From Pseudoclavibacter sp. AY1F1 (GTDB lineage Bacteria > Actinomycetota > Actinomycetes > Actinomycetales > Microbacteriaceae): DNA of 64,000 nucleotides. Each line of letters starts with the position of its first letter. Position 1 is the first letter of the stretch. Location: NCBI RefSeq assembly GCF_002931075.1, contig NZ_PSTQ01000008.1, positions 62,001 through 126,000 on the forward strand. Direction: 5' to 3'. Below are positions 45,516-54,241 of this stretch, in pieces. Position numbers and translations under genes: made by a program. Below the pieces are notes generated by a model. The model had not been told where the DNA came from, did not search any database, and worked only from the letters and a program-made list of their open reading frames with translations.

Positions 45516-46108
45516 CTAGCTGTAGCGAATCCGAATCGAGCCGTTCCCGCCCGCGGAAATGGCTGTGTTCAATGGACTTACCGGAGTGGTCAACGAGACT
45601 CCCCTAGCCGCGAACGAAGAGCCAGAGCCGCCAACACCTGTCGTGGTCGCCGTGGAGTCCACGCCGTTCGTTCCAACGGCCTGTCCGAGGCTTGCGAACT
45701 CGGACGTCGGATACTGAGCGTAGGCCAACCGCCCGCCGGGTCTCGCGAAGTACCCCACTACCTCCGTAACCAAAGCCGACGCCGCCAGCCTCCGTCGTCG
45801 CCGAAGCGCCCGAACCGACGATGATCCTTAGCGTCCGAGCTGCTGTCCCGCTTGCGGACACCGCGAATGAGCTTTCCAAGTTGGTGCCCGCACCCCAGGT
45901 CCGGTACTTCCGCAACCGTTTCCCCGACAACGGTGAACTTCACCGCTCGCGCGCACTCAGGCATCACGACCATGTATTCACCTGGCCCGTAGGTCTGGCC
46001 AAAGGAGGCTCCGCAAGATGGGCTGGCTAGCGGCGCAGCCGCTGCTGCTGCTGCAATCACGGGCACGGTCCAAGCCACCCCCTGGACGATGGCGCGACGA
46101 CGTAGCAA
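45516..46108 (-). pseudogene. Frameshifted glycine-rich RR-x7-W-x2-P secreted protein
   Basis: The start region (TTG 46108) encodes R4-R5, W13 and P16 and a hydrophobic run ending PLASPS, then CGASFGQTYGPGEYMVVMPE and VKFTVVGE. The sensible reading then moves to a second frame near 45880-45905 (GAGTNLESSFAVSASGT, GGVGFGYGG) and to a third near 45750-45775 (GYFARPGGRLAYAQ to the stop at 45516). The joined product resembles the intact glycine-rich neighbour at 46513. Two shifts, both close to GGGG runs, suggest a decayed gene; sequencing error is the alternative. Confidence 0.72.
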
Positions 46109-46512
46109 TCCCGCAGACAGTTTGCAAACGGTAAGGGCGATTTGTCATGACTGGACCGATTGACGTCGCAAAGAGCCACTCACTTTGCACGCGGGGTCAT
46201 CAAGCGCCCCGGGTCCCCCGACTCGACCAACCGATCCCCTCGCGTAACGCGAGTAAGAAACCGACGAAACGCTCAGAACGCTCCGGCAGGGCTCCCACCA
46301 ACGGCGCCAACACCTGCCGTCCATTCGGCGGCTGAGGCGACACGTGACGCACGCAGCGTCAATCTAATGAGAAGCGCACGTTCACTTACCTTCTGCGCAT
46401 CGGCCTCGTTTCGCTGCAGTTCTGTTCGAATACTGGATCCAGACCAGACCGCAACTCGCGCAGAGCTCGCGCGTTCAGTGTGCGCGTCTGCACGAAGAGA
46501 GTTCCAGAAGAC
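46109..46512. other. Divergent intergenic region
   Basis: About 400 bases between the frameshifted gene and its intact relative. A small inverted repeat (ctcgcg-taa-cgcgag) lies at 46239-46253. No gene was seen. It must contain the promoter of the gene at 46513. Confidence 0.45.
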
Positions 46513-47640
46513 ATGTCAGAAGAACAGCATCAAAAGCTCAACTTGCCTCGGCGAACCGTCGTCGCCGGAGCAGCGTGGTCGATACCGACCATTCTCGTCG
46601 CCACAACCGCGCCACTGGCCGCGGCTTCACCCTGCCGAACGACGGTCACGTTCCAGGCCACGGCGCCAGCCGCTGCCGGAATCGACTCGTTTACTACGCC
46701 CTTCACGGTGCCAGCTGGCGTCACGAAGGTGAACTTCACCGTTGTCGGTGCCCCCGGCGGCGGTGACGTACCCAACCGCCTCACAGGAGGTCTCGGCGGC
46801 ATCGTCACCGGCGAACTCTCGGTGGCGCCCGGAACGATACTCCAACTTCAAGTCGGACAGGGAGGAACCGGCGGGCCCGGACCCTCACCGTACGTAGCCT
46901 CCACCACCGGAGGGCGTGGTTTCGGCAACGGCGGTGACTCAATCCCGGTTGTGGCTGGCGAGAGAGCGCACGCAGGCTCCAGTGGCGGCGGCGGTTCCGC
47001 GATCCTCGTCGGCACTAATCCCCTCGTTGTCGCGGGTGGAGGCGGTGGGTCTCCCACTTACAACATTTCGCCGATCATCGCCTTGACTGGCCCGCCCCAG
47101 TCATACGGCCAAGGTGGCTCACCCGGCGATCCCGCTGACGATCTGCTGGTGCAGACGACACTCGCGGCGAACGGACATACAGATCAGCTTTCCGGACCCG
47201 CGGGGGGTAATGCCAGCGGCAGCACGCCAGGTGCAGGCGGAATTGCGACCTCGGTACCCACAGAAGGGCCAATCACCTACTTCGGCACCAACAATGGACT
47301 CCCTGGTTCCGGCAGGAACGGGGGCAATGGTGTTTCGGTCGCAGGCGCACTGCCGAGCACTTCGTGGAGGAAGTCAAGTCCAGGCGGCGGCGGTGGCTAC
47401 GCAGGCGGCGGCAGCGGTTCCGCGCAGAGGGCAGAATGGGGCATTGCCCCAGGGAACCACGCGAGCACGAGGCTGATCATCGACACCGCCGGTGCCGGCG
47501 GTGCCGGTTCCAACTTCGTATCCAGCGTTCCCGTTGGCACGTCAGCCGTGACATCTTCCCTCGAGGAGATTCCCACGGGTGTTGGTCCTGCGGGGCCAGT
47601 CCGTGTCCCGGGCTCGATCACGCTAACCTACTGCGCCTAA
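46513..47640 (+). CDS. Glycine-rich secreted protein with RR-x7-W-x2-P Tat-type signal
   Basis: 375 residues from ATG 46513 (the ORF is open to 46480). R13-R14, W22 and P25 lead to a hydrophobic stretch ending PLAAAS. The mature protein begins CRTTVTFQ, then has FTVPAGVTKVNFTVVGAPGG, a motif found at the start of bacterial glycine-rich surface proteins. Long Gly/Ser runs follow (SSGGGGSAIL, VAGGGGGSPTY, PGGGGGYAGGGSGS), and it ends SITLTYCA with a last Cys. Gly-rich loops with two end cysteines suggest a rigid extended surface protein. It is convergent with an AraC-like gene. Confidence 0.8.
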   Translation: MSEEQHQKLNLPRRTVVAGAAWSIPTILVATTAPLAAASPCRTTVTFQATAPAAAGIDSFTTPFTVPAGVTKVNFTVVGAPGGGDVPNRLTGGLGGIVTGELSVAPGTILQLQVGQGGTGGPGPSPYVASTTGGRGFGNGGDSIPVVAGERAHAGSSGGGGSAILVGTNPLVVAGGGGGSPTYNISPIIALTGPPQSYGQGGSPGDPADDLLVQTTLAANGHTDQLSGPAGGNASGSTPGAGGIATSVPTEGPITYFGTNNGLPGSGRNGGNGVSVAGALPSTSWRKSSPGGGGGYAGGGSGSAQRAEWGIAPGNHASTRLIIDTAGAGGAGSNFVSSVPVGTSAVTSSLEEIPTGVGPAGPVRVPGSITLTYCA

Positions 47641-47673
47641 TCCTCACCCCCAGAGGACTTGCAGGGCAGGTCG

Positions 47674-47731
47674 GGGTGCCTCTGCAGGTGCTGTCGGTCC
47701 CTTCGAACTGACTACACCTTCAGAGGCACCC
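47674..47731. terminator. Inverted repeat between convergent genes
   Basis: gggtgcctctg and cagaggcaccc pair perfectly over 11 bp with a 36-base loop. It lies between the glycine-rich gene and the convergent AraC-like gene and could act as a shared terminator. Confidence 0.4.
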
Positions 47732-47741
47732 TTGCACATAT

Positions 47742-48653
47742 TCACTCTTGCGGTTCGTCCGAACCAAATTCGAACTCTCGAATCGCGGCGCGCAATCGTT
47801 TGGCAGACGTGAAGCCAGAGCGGGCAGCGACTATCGCGAGGTCGAGCGTCGCGTCATCATCGATCAGCACCGTCGCGATCTCGAAACGCGCACGACGGAT
47901 CGCGCGAATCACCGTCTCCCCGTGCGCTTGGAATGCCGACTGCAGTTTCCGCTCAGAGACTCCAAACTTCGTCGCGACCCTCAGTGGAGTCAACCCGTGT
48001 TCGATCGCGTGCACTCGGATGAACCTACTCGCTCCGGCGTAGACATCGATGTCGTGATCGCTGGGGAAAACCCATTGCATGAGCAACGTGCGTGCGACCG
48101 CACCAGCGGCGCTCTGCAGTTCTCTGCCAGCCTGCTGGGTCTTCGGCGCCCCTGCTTGCGCCAGGCCGAAGCAAGCGCCGAACGCGAAAGAATTAATCGC
48201 GCCTTCCGTGAGCAACTGGATCGGCGGTTCATCGGCTCGTCGCATCATCTGGCCCAGCGCCGTATCGACGCTGAAGACCAGGGCTTCGTTGTGCGTGGAT
48301 GTGGATCGGAATTTGACGGGTTCCGCTCCAGGTCGCAGGGCAGCAACCCCGCCCTTATCCAAAACAGCAAACGTCTCACCAGATCGTAATTCCGCCTGTC
48401 CCTGGCTGACGAAGACGAAGATTGTGCGGCTACGTCGAGCAGGAGTATCCCGACGGAACTCAGCTTCAATTCGCGAGCATTCAAGCCAGGCGGAAATGAA
48501 GTGTGGGCCTCTGAGCGCGATGAAGTTGACTTCCGCAGGAGCACTGGGCATGCCGAAGCGCACCCCCATGCTCGCCGTGGCTGACACGAACGTAGGCGGC
48601 TGCGTGGCACCTCTCCAGGAGGCCTGGATCCGCTCGAAGTTGGGAAGCTCCAT
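47742..48653 (-). CDS. AraC-like transcriptional regulator
   Basis: 303 residues from ATG 48653. The sensor half has VNFIALRGPHFISAWLECSRIEAEF and VAALRPGAEPVKF, as in AraC-binding-like domains. The DNA-binding half has GLTPLRVATKFGVSERKLQSAF and a second HTH (IVAARSGFTSAKRLRAAI). It is a clear paralog of the protein at 60556-61485 (shared LRGPxFISxWLECS, FAFGACFGLAQA, FGVSERKLQ). It is convergent with the glycine-rich secreted-protein gene. Confidence 0.83.
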   Translation of the reverse strand: MELPNFERIQASWRGATQPPTFVSATASMGVRFGMPSAPAEVNFIALRGPHFISAWLECSRIEAEFRRDTPARRSRTIFVFVSQGQAELRSGETFAVLDKGGVAALRPGAEPVKFRSTSTHNEALVFSVDTALGQMMRRADEPPIQLLTEGAINSFAFGACFGLAQAGAPKTQQAGRELQSAAGAVARTLLMQWVFPSDHDIDVYAGASRFIRVHAIEHGLTPLRVATKFGVSERKLQSAFQAHGETVIRAIRRARFEIATVLIDDDATLDLAIVAARSGFTSAKRLRAAIREFEFGSDEPQE

Positions 48654-49498
48654 GGTGGTCTTTCTCTAACGAGTCAACGAACGGAGCTTCGATCCAGTCG
48701 CCAACGTGTCGGCTCGGCCCGCGCGTCCTCTCGTCGTCACTGACGAGTGAGGGCCGGCGGATCTGAAGGCGCAAGCCTTCAGGCACCGGACAGAATCAGC
48801 GTCGCGAGTCGGGCGCAGCGCGGCCATCGGTGTTGGGGGTGTCAATCGCGCAGTTCTGCGCAGGGGTGGGTACTTTTTACGACACCGAGGCCTTCCAGTC
48901 AAGTCCTTGAATCCACTACGGCGACGACGATGGCCGAGCCTTGTGCAGACTAATTCGCGCGTCCCCCGGCGCGCGCTTCCGAACGGAAAATCCGCTCTGG
49001 CGCACGGAAAACAAACGCAGGGCCTCAGCATCGTGCGATCAGCGAGCTGATGAAGCGAACGCTGAAGTACCCACCGGGAGGCAGGGAACCGGATGCGCAT
49101 CAAAGTCGCCCACTTGCGCACTTTGAGGCGAGGAAGCCGCAAATCGTCACAGTATGACCTCAGAGGCCGAACGCGCCCCTGAGCAAAGGACACTATGACC
49201 TCAGATCAAGAGTAATCCCGATTCCCTTCGGACCCGCTCGCCCGAACCCCAGATCTGTAAAGCAAGCCGCAGGCCCCTAGGGCAGTCGAAAACCACTCAA
49301 CCGTTCCGGGATTGTCGCTTCGGCGCGTTCCGTGAGGCAGGGGGTGCCTCGACGCTCCTTGAGGACCGTCAGCACGCAGCTCGCTCTGCGCCGTCGCTTC
49401 ATAGATTCGGTCTGCAGCGCTTCGACGCGATTTTGATATCCCTACGCCGGCATCGGCGTTGCACTTCTGCCCGTTCCTGCGGGACAGAAAGGTTCTTC
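48654..49498. other. 845-base intergenic region between divergent AraC-like genes
   Basis: It should contain the promoters of both divergent AraC-like genes. A 12-bp word, tatgacctcaga, occurs twice in direct orientation at 49153-49164 and 49194-49205. Open frames here (for example 48666-49193 minus) lack binding sites and look like chance. No RNA gene was recognised. Confidence 0.5.
49153..49205. promoter_or_regulatory. Direct repeat pair, candidate regulator site
   Basis: Two exact copies of tatgacctcaga with starts 41 bases apart (about four helical turns), 290-345 bases before the AraC-like start at 49499. Direct half-sites at whole-turn spacing are typical of AraC-type operators, but there is no direct evidence of binding. 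Confidence 0.35.
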
Positions 49499-50449
49499 GT
49501 GCAATCTGACGAATCCACATCCGCACTCCACAACTTCGAACATGTTGCGATCAGTTCGCATGCAACGCTCCTCCCGCGTGAGCTGGAGCGCTTTCTCCTC
49601 AGCACCGGCATGGCGATCGATTGGGGTCCGCAGACCTCTCCCTTCACTGTCCACGCAACGCGTACTTCGACATTCATCTCCGCAGTCGTGAGCACAGGGC
49701 AGACCACCGTCAGCTGGCCCAGGATGCACGGGCGTCCTCCGCGACGCGTACTGTTCCTCTTCAGCAAGCACGGCTCGAACACCGTCCGAGTTGCATCCGA
49801 GACCGTTGAAATGTCAGCAGGCTCCGCCGTGGTGGTCTCACCCGGCCGGGAGCTCGTCGAGTTCACGGCGGCGGCAAGGCGACAGACGCTGCTTCTGTTC
49901 AGCGTCGACTTTCGGGCGCTCGGCGTACCTTTTCTCTCCGCAGACCGGAAGATTCACTTGCTGAATGAAGCCACCATGACCTCCATGGCCTACGGTGCCT
50001 GGCATGCGCTCGCGAACTCCGCGAATCCCAGTTCTCTGCACGCTGAGACGATCACGCAGGCTCAGGCGATCTCCGTCGCCCGGGCGCTTCTGGCTCAGTG
50101 GAAGGGACCTGAAGAGTCAGGCGGAGACCTCTACGCGCGCGCGAAACACTACATTCGAGTGCACGCCAGCGACCCTGACCTCGACCCGACCCGAGTCGCG
50201 GACGCACTTGGCACTGCTCCGCGCACGCTGCAGGTGGCTTTCAAGAAGCACGGCACAACGATCAACCGCGAGTTGCGGCGTAAGCGCTACGAAAACGTGC
50301 AGCTGCTCCTCCAGGGACGCCCGACTGCTCCGCGTCTCGAGATCGCCCGCCAGGCCGGCTTCCGCAGCCTCAAGCAACTCCGCGACGCCGGCCGCGACTT
50401 CTCAACGGAAGTACTGCCGAACTCGACAACGAAGCGCAACTCGGATTAG
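49499..50449 (+). CDS. AraC-like transcriptional regulator
   Basis: 316 residues from GTG 49499, with AGAAAGG 7 bases upstream (the ORF is open to 49433). The sensor half has SPFTVHATRTSTFISAVVST and VVVSPGRELVEFTAAARRQT. The DNA-binding half has DLDPTRVADALGTAPRTLQVAF and RLEIARQAGFRSLKQLRDA. It has the same layout as the proteins at 47742 and 60556 but is more distant. Its stop overlaps that of the convergent secreted-protein gene. Confidence 0.8.
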   Translation: MQSDESTSALHNFEHVAISSHATLLPRELERFLLSTGMAIDWGPQTSPFTVHATRTSTFISAVVSTGQTTVSWPRMHGRPPRRVLFLFSKHGSNTVRVASETVEMSAGSAVVVSPGRELVEFTAAARRQTLLLFSVDFRALGVPFLSADRKIHLLNEATMTSMAYGAWHALANSANPSSLHAETITQAQAISVARALLAQWKGPEESGGDLYARAKHYIRVHASDPDLDPTRVADALGTAPRTLQVAFKKHGTTINRELRRKRYENVQLLLQGRPTAPRLEIARQAGFRSLKQLRDAGRDFSTEVLPNSTTKRNSD

Positions 50450-51078
50450 GAGGCGTTTTCGTTGTTGAAGTATGCGTAGTTCGAGTATCCGGGGTTGTTG
50501 GCTGGATCTGTTTCGATTGCCCCGGTGGCACCAACTCCGATGTTCGTGTAGGACCGAACTCGGTAGAAGTTTGTTGCCGTATTCGAGACACCGTTCAGCT
50601 CCACTCGGAAGACAAGATCGAACGATGCGCCAGCGGCTAGCGGCGTTGGCAATTGAAAGCTCCAGATGCGTCGAAGCGCGGCCGGGCTTCCGGGGATACT
50701 GATATCCGCAGTGGAGGTACCCGTGAATGCGGGATTTCTGCCGCTCGTGTCCTCGATGATCGTTAGCGAGTCTGTAACCCAGATGGCAGCGAATGGAAGC
50801 CCGAACTGGATGATTCCGCCAGCGGGAAGGGCATCCGGACCGTTGTTTCTGTACGTTGCCCGGAAAGTCAGCACCCTTGGGCCCTGATAGTAGGGATCGG
50901 CTAGATACGAACCGTTGCTGGCCTCGATCGGGAGCCTCGCGGTCGAGGCGAGATCCACGAGGATCGACCCCGACGCTGCAGCGAATGGCGTCGCCACCGA
51001 GACAGCGATCACGGGTGCGGCCCACGCCGCCGTCCGAATCACACTTCGTCGACTCGATTTCTGGTCGAGGGCATCCAT
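50446..51078 (-). CDS. Secreted protein with RR-x7-W-x2-P Tat-type signal
   Basis: 210 residues from ATG 51078, with AGGAAC upstream. R10-R11, W19 and P22 are followed by a hydrophobic run ending PFAAAS near residue 36. The mature part has no Cys and reads like a DUF11/Ig-type repeat (VLTFRATYRNNGPDALPAGG; AGASFDLVFRVELNGVSNTA), ending in Asn/Tyr-rich PGYSNYAYFNNENAS. It could be a cell-surface adhesin-like sandwich. It is convergent with the AraC-like gene at 49499. Confidence 0.78.
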   Translation of the reverse strand: MDALDQKSSRRSVIRTAAWAAPVIAVSVATPFAAASGSILVDLASTARLPIEASNGSYLADPYYQGPRVLTFRATYRNNGPDALPAGGIIQFGLPFAAIWVTDSLTIIEDTSGRNPAFTGTSTADISIPGSPAALRRIWSFQLPTPLAAGASFDLVFRVELNGVSNTATNFYRVRSYTNIGVGATGAIETDPANNPGYSNYAYFNNENAS

Positions 51079-51258
51079 GTGGAGTTCCTAACTTCTCGCG
51101 CAATCAATGATCGCGACGGGTTCCGTTGTAGACGGTGCCGGGAATCGTCACCGACGTCATCGTCCTTCACGCTTGGCGAATGCGCGCGGGCGGAAACGAC
51201 CGGTGCGGAAGAAGTACAGAAACCTGCGGAAGATGGACGAAGGTAGCCAGAGGTTCCC

Positions 51259-51993
51259 CTACACCCCGCCGAACCTCGGGAGGGGCCACACGATCGAGAA
51301 GACTTCACCGACGACGTCGTCGTCGCGCACCGTGCGCAGGCAGGATGCGTCCACTCCCCCGCCGCGGCAAGCCGCGAGCGAGTCGGACGAGTTCGTGCGG
51401 TTGTCGCCGAGCACCACGATCTGCCCCTCGGGCACCGTGAACTCGTCAAAGCAACGCAGCGAAGCCGGCGACGTCGAGCAGTCGATGGTGCCCGGCACGA
51501 ACTCGAAGTCGAGATCGACGTAGGCGCTCTCGTCGAGCGCAACACCGTCGACGACGATGCCGCCGGTCGCCGGGTCGACGGCCATGCTCTGCCCACCCGT
51601 AGCGATGACTCGCTTCACGAGGATGTGCGAGAAGCCCTGGCCGATGCCGAAGACCTCGCCGACCACGCGAGCGGCGAACCGCAGCGGGTCGCTCGGCGGC
51701 TCGGGAGGCGCCTCATCCCACGTGTCGGAAGCCGCGAAAACGACGATGTCACCTGTCGTCGGTTCGGCATCACCGAGGTACGCGAGGCGGTTCACCAGGA
51801 TGCGGTCGCCAACGGCGAGCGTGTCATCCATCGACGCCGACGGAATCGCGTACACCTTCACGAAGAAAGCTTGCACAAGCGCGAGCACGGCAAACGCGGC
51901 GACCAGATGAAAGAGCGGATGCGAGGTGACGCGTCGGAGGCGAGTCCGTGGGGCTCGCTTCGCCGGAGCGCTCGCGAGCTCTGCGTCGCTCAC
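51259..51993 (-). CDS. lepB: Type I signal peptidase (S26)
   Basis: 244 residues from ATG 51993, overlapping the stop of the kinase-like gene (ATGA). One N-terminal transmembrane helix (about 29-48) precedes the catalytic Ser in IPSASMDD (S54). The general-base Lys lies in VKRVIATGG (K127), and box E is LGDNRTNSSDS. It cleaves export signals on the outer face of the membrane. No C-terminal helix is present. Being cotranscribed with a family member and the kinase/PqqD protein suggests a special role rather than the only housekeeping copy. A fragment of a second copy lies at 43520-43756. Confidence 0.95.
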   Translation of the reverse strand: MSDAELASAPAKRAPRTRLRRVTSHPLFHLVAAFAVLALVQAFFVKVYAIPSASMDDTLAVGDRILVNRLAYLGDAEPTTGDIVVFAASDTWDEAPPEPPSDPLRFAARVVGEVFGIGQGFSHILVKRVIATGGQSMAVDPATGGIVVDGVALDESAYVDLDFEFVPGTIDCSTSPASLRCFDEFTVPEGQIVVLGDNRTNSSDSLAACRGGGVDASCLRTVRDDDVVGEVFSIVWPLPRFGGV

Positions 51994-53138
51994 CGAACCG
52001 CCGAATTGCCGACAACTGCCGCCTGAACGCGATCGACGAGATTCGCCTCGACAAGACCATCGAGGGCCACCTGCACGAGCTCGTGAGCATCCGCGACCTC
52101 ACCGTACTGCTCCATCAGTTCCGCCGTGAGCTGGGTGAGGGTCGTCCACTCGCCGAGGAGCTCCCAGAGGCCAGGAGCGATACCCGCAAGCTGACGGACC
52201 ATGCGCGACTCGAGCGTGACCGCCTCGTTCGCGAACAGCAGCCAGTGCACGCCCGCGGCGCGGCGGTAGGAATCCTCACCCACCGTCGCCGACGGCGTCG
52301 TCGAATCGGGCTCGCTGTGCCCGGAAGTCCACGGCTGCGTGTCGCCGTGCGAACTCAGGATCTCAGGAACAAGGTCAACAACCTGTGACGCCTCGGAGTA
52401 CGTGACGCGACGGACACCATCCGTCGAGTCGATGAGCTCCGCGAGCTGAACAAGCGGGTCGGGAAGCGCGGGAAGGTAGCTGAGCTCCGGCACCATCCAG
52501 CCGATAGCGCTGCCCGTCGCGACGGGAGACAGCTGCGGTCCACCATCGAGCTCGTGCTCTTCCACGCGGTGCAGCAGCACGATGGCGGCGATCCTCAACG
52601 GCACATCCGGCAGCGGACGCAAGCCGAGCGTCGCGGGAGACAACTGCGCCTTCGGCTCGCTCGGGTCGACAATGACCGAGAGCGGCTTGCGGTACGGCAG
52701 AACGTTGCCATCGAAGTCGACAGCAAGCGTCTCATCGGTGACATACCCGTACTCACGCCCGAGCGTCTTCGCGAGCGTCGTCTTGCCACGACCCGACGGC
52801 CCGACAAAGGCAATGACACGACCGTCATCGAGGGCGATACCCGCCGCGTGGATCATGACGAGCCGGCCCCCGTTGTGCTCGATCGCATCGAGCGTCACAA
52901 TCGTCGACAGCTGCGAGGCCAGATCAGCAGCCGAACCGCCGACAACATCGCTGACTTCGGGCTCGTCGAGCGGCGCGAGCGAGAGACGATGAGTCTCGTC
53001 TGGCTCTGCCTCCCCCGGCTGGCCAGACACATCCGCCCACGATTCCCGCAGATCTGCCTCGAACTCAGCCGAGATGCTCTCCTCAAACCTGAGTTCGACG
53101 TCTACGCCAAGGGGATTCAGGCGCAGTGTTCTCGTCAT
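51990..53138 (-). CDS. HPr-kinase-like ATPase with C-terminal PqqD-like domain
   Basis: About 382 residues from ATG 53138; GTG 53159 is also possible and neither has a clear binding site. The middle has a P-loop, GPSGRGKTT at about 113-121, then YVTDETLAVDFDG as in HPr-kinase-related proteins. The last about 75 residues (LWELLGEWTTLTQLTAELME, LVQVALDGLVEANLVDRV) resemble a PqqD domain. HprK-related kinases with PqqD and nucleotidyltransferase partners are known next to exopolysaccharide loci, but their substrate is not established. It is followed directly by the signal peptidase gene. Confidence 0.78.
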   Translation of the reverse strand: MTRTLRLNPLGVDVELRFEESISAEFEADLRESWADVSGQPGEAEPDETHRLSLAPLDEPEVSDVVGGSAADLASQLSTIVTLDAIEHNGGRLVMIHAAGIALDDGRVIAFVGPSGRGKTTLAKTLGREYGYVTDETLAVDFDGNVLPYRKPLSVIVDPSEPKAQLSPATLGLRPLPDVPLRIAAIVLLHRVEEHELDGGPQLSPVATGSAIGWMVPELSYLPALPDPLVQLAELIDSTDGVRRVTYSEASQVVDLVPEILSSHGDTQPWTSGHSEPDSTTPSATVGEDSYRRAAGVHWLLFANEAVTLESRMVRQLAGIAPGLWELLGEWTTLTQLTAELMEQYGEVADAHELVQVALDGLVEANLVDRVQAAVVGNSAVR

Positions 53139-53200
53139 AGTTGCAACTGTACCAAGCACGCAAGCGTCGGAACGGAACCGGGCAGAGCTCCCCTACGCCA

Positions 53201-53848
53201 CTAAACCGTGTAGACGAGGTTGGACGTGGTGGCGTCGAACTCGACGCCGTTCGAGAACAACCGAACCGTGACGAGGAACGTCACCGTGCCACTCCCGATC
53301 GCGAGCCCGGATGCGGGGACCGACCCCCACGTGATGTCTCGCGACACGTTGCTGTTGCCCGCGATCGTCCCCGCGATCGAGAAGTTCCGCGTCACGTTCC
53401 TCGCGAAGACATCACCGCCAACCGTGTTCCCCACATCCTGGAGTGCACTCGAGTACGACGTCATCGTCGCGTTCTGGATCGCGCTCGGACCGAACCCGCG
53501 GATCACAGCATCGCCAATCCCGAAGCCGCTCAAGGTGTCACTGACGTACGAGACCACGATCGTGCCCGTGATCGGCCCCGGAACGGCGCCATTCCCATTC
53601 GAGATGCGAATCACGCCCGGCCCGGCCAGGGCCACCGCGCCACCGCCCGTAGGGCCGTCAATTCTTGGCCTATTCGCCCTCGCAGGGCTGATCGTGCCCT
53701 CCAAGAACACAGCAGCGTCATTGATGGATGCCGCCGCGAGCGGTGCCGCGACCGCGATCGTGATCACCGGCGTCGCCCACGCTGCCGTTTTAAGTAGGGC
53801 GCGACGAGAGGAAGTCTGATTGGGCTGCAAAGTTTCGAACTGCGTCAT
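53201..53848 (-). CDS. Secreted protein with RR-x7-W-x2-P Tat-type signal
   Basis: 215 residues from ATG 53848, with AAAGGT upstream (the frame is open to 53917). R15-R16, W24 and P27 lead to a hydrophobic run ending PLAAAS. The mature part is Gly/Ala/Asn/Val-rich without Cys (GPGVIRISNGNGAVPGPITG; GSGTVTFLVTVRLFSNGVEF). It lies 62 bases upstream of the kinase/PqqD gene on the same strand, so it heads a three-gene unit with the signal peptidase. It is the best candidate substrate of that unit. Confidence 0.78.
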   Translation of the reverse strand: MTQFETLQPNQTSSRRALLKTAAWATPVITIAVAAPLAAASINDAAVFLEGTISPARANRPRIDGPTGGGAVALAGPGVIRISNGNGAVPGPITGTIVVSYVSDTLSGFGIGDAVIRGFGPSAIQNATMTSYSSALQDVGNTVGGDVFARNVTRNFSIAGTIAGNSNVSRDITWGSVPASGLAIGSGTVTFLVTVRLFSNGVEFDATTSNLVYTV

Positions 53849-54241
53849 GGGAGACCTTTTCGATGCCCCGGCATTGAAAGCCGGAGGAAGCGGGGGAGCT
53901 GGGGAACGGCCAGTCACAGACCAACCATTTGTTAAGTATTGCGTTAACAGAACGGGACTTCACCCCTCCAACCCAAAATCTTAAGAAAAATGCCGTAGTT
54001 GGCTTGTCTACCGACACACAAACAAGAGATTCCCCCTTATTCCCCATGACAAATCGCGGAAGATTCCTGCTTTCGTGACGCGCATCCGGATACACCCGGG
54101 GCACCAAAGGTGCCAACGCGAGACCGAACACCACCACACGCGCCGCACCGAACGGCACCGAGCACGCGCATCTGCCCACAGACCTCGATATGCTCACCGT
54201 GGCGAGTTCTCCAGGCTCGCGACGCAGATGTAAGGACCTCA
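53849..54241. promoter_or_regulatory. AT-rich divergent promoter region
   Basis: Between the secreted-protein gene and the nucleotidyltransferase gene. It is distinctly more AT-rich than its surroundings. A perfect inverted repeat TGTTAA-N8-TTAACA lies at 53930-53949, about 82 bases upstream of the start at 53848. The words ccatttg, gttaagt and gcgttaac recur upstream of the gene at 5883-6464. It probably carries a regulator site. Confidence 0.45.

Noticed and set aside
48666-49193. 175-codon minus-strand frame between the AraC-like genes
   Set aside because: Arg-rich, without binding site or recognisable motif; it covers the region expected to hold promoters.
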